The notes under the pieces: model-generated
Seen by the model: only the letters and a program-made list of their open reading frames with translations
Database searches by the model: none
What the model was told of the DNA's origin: nothing
Assembly: GCF_001662875.1 (NCBI RefSeq)
Contig: NZ_JPVZ01000004.1
Coordinates: 124,001-188,000 of the forward strand
Direction of reading: 5' to 3'
DNA: 64,000 bases
From: Thalassospira tepidiphila MCCC 1A03514
GTDB taxonomy: Bacteria > Pseudomonadota > Alphaproteobacteria > Rhodospirillales > Thalassospiraceae
Made by a program: the position numbers and the translations under genes
Shown here: piece after piece, positions 62,037-64,000 of the stretch
Layout: every line of letters starts with the position of its first letter
Position numbering within the stretch: the stretch's first letter is position 1

Positions 62037-63800
62037 ATGGAACAAACCGTTTTGGCTACGCGGGACGGCGAAACTGCGCGCAAGGTCGCCCAAACCAGTG
62101 CTGGTATCGAAGACCTGATGCGCGGGATCTCCAGCGCACTGGATTACATCCAGCATCTTCTGGAATTTGCCAATACGGCGGGCGAAACCCAGGACAGCCT
62201 GATGCGCGAAATTGACATGCGATCAAACAATCTGCGTGCAGGGCTTGATGATACCGGGCGCGAGATCGAAAACAGCACATCTGTTGCCCATGATGTTCAG
62301 GAAGCCACCCGCGCCACGGTCGCCGCAAAGACCGATGCCATCCGAACCGACCTTGAACGCATCAGCGCCGAACTGGAAACCAAAGCCGAAGGTGCGAACA
62401 AGGTCCTGAGCGCGATTGAGGATATCGGCAAGGGCATCAAGCTTTTGGCCCTTAACGCCGCGATCGAGGCTGCGCGCGCCGGTGATCATGGCCGTGGATT
62501 TGCCGTTGTTGCCAAGGAAGTCGGCAATCTGGCGCAAAGCACCATGCAGCGCACCCACGAGGCGGTTGACCTGATCGATCTTTCGGATGTCACCAAGGCG
62601 CTCCGCGAAAGCATGGCCAGTATCGGTAATGACCTTGATAGCCTTGGCAATGAAATCGAAGGGTCGCTTACCACCCTTCAGGAACGCTTTGCCAACATGT
62701 CGGAACGGCTATCTGACATCTCCGAGCACAATCAGGTGGTGTTTGAATTGCTGGCGGGCAGCAAGGATGCATCGGCCCGCACACGCGGCAAGGTCACCTG
62801 GGCACACAATGATACCAAGGCACTAAGCACAAGCCTTTCGGATGCGACATTGGCGCATGACAACCTTGCACAGTTTTTGAAGTCCCATCACCTGCATGAT
62901 GGTCCAACCTATGACAGACTGGCCGATATCAAGGCGCGCGGCAAAATCCGCATTGCCATTGAACCGGCCTTTGTCGGGCTGTCATTCCGCCTGAAGCCAA
63001 ATGATCCGCTGCGCGGCCTTGATGCCGATTACGCAAGGGCACTTGCCAAGTGGCTGGGCGTTGAATGTGAATTTGTTGAACATCCCTGGGATCTTCTGAC
63101 AGAGCTTCTTTTTGTTGGCGCAAAGCCCGGTGCACCGACCGCCGATGTGGTCTGGAGCGCCCTGCCCCCCAGCGACTTTTACAAGGGTGTCGCTTATTCT
63201 GATACCTACACGTATCTCAACTTCGCGCTTTGTCGGCGGGCCGGGAATACGGCGATCAATCGCCTTTCTGATCTTGATGGCAAGGTGTTGGGTATCATCA
63301 ACGATCCGGTGGCGTTTCAGGTTCTTGAAGAACAGGGGCTGCGCTGGGCGGATAATGAAAGCAAGCCGGGCGGTATCGCCAAACTTTCCAACCTGATTGC
63401 CTATAGCGACCAGACACGCCTGCACGATGCCTTGGCCGACGGGGCCGTTGATGCCTTTGCGGTCGATCAGCCGATCTTCCACTGGGCCGCAAATAACCCG
63501 GAAAGCCCATGGCATGGCCGTATTGAAGTCCTGCCGGGTAATATCCTGCCGCTGCCTTATTACTATACTGCCGCGGTCGCCGCCGAACCGGCATCCTGGA
63601 AATTGCTGTGTGCGATCAACGAATTCATTGCCGAATTCCGTGGCACGTCTGCGCGCGCCGACATCGAAAAACTGTGGCAGGGCCAGGCGCTTGAGCATCA
63701 CCTGACCTACAAGGACGAGGCCGGAAACCTGATCGGCGCTGATGAACTGGCAACCCTGTATCACGCTCATTGCCGCAAGTTCGGCATTGCCGAGCACTAG
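62037..63800 (+). CDS. Soluble chemoreceptor-like protein: MCP signalling domain fused to a solute-binding-protein domain
   Basis: 587 residues from the ATG at 62037; a TTG at 62013 is also in frame. Residues about 1-180 are helical and carry the conserved MCP hairpin tip ([20 protein letters not shown] at about 137-156, then [14 protein letters not shown]). Helical segments continue to about 290. Residues about 297-575 form a family 3 solute-binding domain ([72 protein letters not shown]). No signal peptide, HAMP domain or membrane helix is visible, so the binding domain should sit in the cytoplasm and act behind the signalling domain. The promoter and leader are repeated after the gene, implying a second copy. 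Ligand and output (CheA or other) are unknown. Confidence 0.85.
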   Translation: MEQTVLATRDGETARKVAQTSAGIEDLMRGISSALDYIQHLLEFANTAGETQDSLMREIDMRSNNLRAGLDDTGREIENSTSVAHDVQEATRATVAAKTDAIRTDLERISAELETKAEGANKVLSAIEDIGKGIKLLALNAAIEAARAGDHGRGFAVVAKEVGNLAQSTMQRTHEAVDLIDLSDVTKALRESMASIGNDLDSLGNEIEGSLTTLQERFANMSERLSDISEHNQVVFELLAGSKDASARTRGKVTWAHNDTKALSTSLSDATLAHDNLAQFLKSHHLHDGPTYDRLADIKARGKIRIAIEPAFVGLSFRLKPNDPLRGLDADYARALAKWLGVECEFVEHPWDLLTELLFVGAKPGAPTADVVWSALPPSDFYKGVAYSDTYTYLNFALCRRAGNTAINRLSDLDGKVLGIINDPVAFQVLEEQGLRWADNESKPGGIAKLSNLIAYSDQTRLHDALADGAVDAFAVDQPIFHWAANNPESPWHGRIEVLPGNILPLPYYYTAAVAAEPASWKLLCAINEFIAEFRGTSARADIEKLWQGQALEHHLTYKDEAGNLIGADELATLYHAHCRKFGIAEH

Positions 63801-63910
63801 GCATTGCAACGCAGCACAAAATTCTGGTGTGCCGGTGCCAGGCGCCCTGCGAGATTCGAAAAGCATTGCAACTTCAAGGCATCACAGCACCTGTTATCAA
63901 CTTTCATAAT

Positions 63911-63947
63911 ATGCTGCCTTGCAACATTTTCCGCCCGACGATAGAGT
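63911..63947 (+). promoter_or_regulatory. Second copy of the chemoreceptor promoter, for a gene beyond the window
   Basis: Repeats ATGCTGCCTTGCAACAT exactly. TTGCAA (63919-63924) and TAGAGT (63942-63947) are 17 bases apart, as in the copy at 61934. The leader block 63956-63977 matches 61978-61999 in 19 of 22 bases, and GGTGAGGCTTTG at 63989-64000 matches GGTAAGGCGTTG. By this alignment the next start codon should lie about 4 bases beyond the window. Confidence 0.6.
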
Positions 63948-64000
63948 TTCCTTATAAGAAATAAAAATTCACAAAATTCAGTGGCAGTGGTGAGGCTTTG

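Overview
The window is about 64 kb of chromosomal DNA from an alphaproteobacterium. It is most likely a marine member of the Rhodospirillales close to Thalassospira; that name is inferred from gene content and order, not from a database search. The evidence is the split F0 ATP synthase order atpI-atpB-atpE-atpF'-atpF, the cobS/cobT cobaltochelatase genes, a CcrM-type GANTC methyltransferase, the dciA-dsbA-smc block beside mutY, and the proA-nadD-rsfS-rlmH block. Coding density is high and genes lie on both strands. I saw no rRNA or tRNA gene, insertion sequence, prophage or CRISPR array.

Layout. 1-7.4 kb: cobT (partial), cobS, a J-domain protein, a BolA protein, a soluble sugar dehydrogenase with a di-haem cytochrome c, a periplasmic binding/PDC sensor protein, a DUF2889 protein and a CBS-pair protein. 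7.6-16.9 kb: a CorC/HlyC-type membrane protein, aroB, aroK, a 45-residue membrane protein followed by a 688-residue exported protein, xerD, an EAL-CBS-GGDEF protein and a small orphan protein. 17-20.5 kb (minus strand): SGNH hydrolase, CCA-adding enzyme, DUF6111, CoA pyrophosphatase, DUF1285. 20.6-27.4 kb: a four-gene MoxR / DUF58 / BatA-DUF4159 / VWA-like operon. 27.4-30.4 kb: LysR regulator divergent from a glutathionyl-hydroquinone reductase, then an AT-richer methyltransferase behind a long inverted repeat. 30.4-33 kb: F0 ATP synthase. 33.4-41 kb: a methyltransferase, smc, dsbA-like, dciA-like, mutY. 41-42.6 kb: a small orphan protein and ccrM. 43-49.1 kb: a BMP-type ABC importer with a cytosine-deaminase-like amidohydrolase. 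49.2-58.7 kb: flavin reductase, phytase-esterase-like protein, RlmM/FtsJ-type methyltransferase, GFA protein, nadB, MOSC protein, DUF4269 protein, AEC carrier, Atm1-type ABC exporter. 58.9-63.8 kb: proA-nadD-rsfS-rlmH, then a chemoreceptor/solute-binding fusion.

Most of the window is housekeeping: shikimate pathway, tRNA maturation, ATP synthesis, chromosome structure, DNA repair, NAD and proline synthesis, ribosome maturation. The strongest candidate for something unusual is at the right edge. The gene at 62037-63800 encodes a methyl-accepting signalling hairpin fused to a complete solute-binding-protein fold, with no signal peptide and no membrane segment. Its promoter and leader are repeated almost intact about 2 kb downstream, which implies a tandem paralogue starting just outside the window. 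Secondary points of interest are a periplasmic binding-protein/PDC fusion, two small orphan proteins with the same C-terminal GRGQxxDI tail, an overlooked 45-residue membrane protein gene, GANTC sites in the ccrM leader, and several perfect inverted repeats that look like operators or RNA hairpins.
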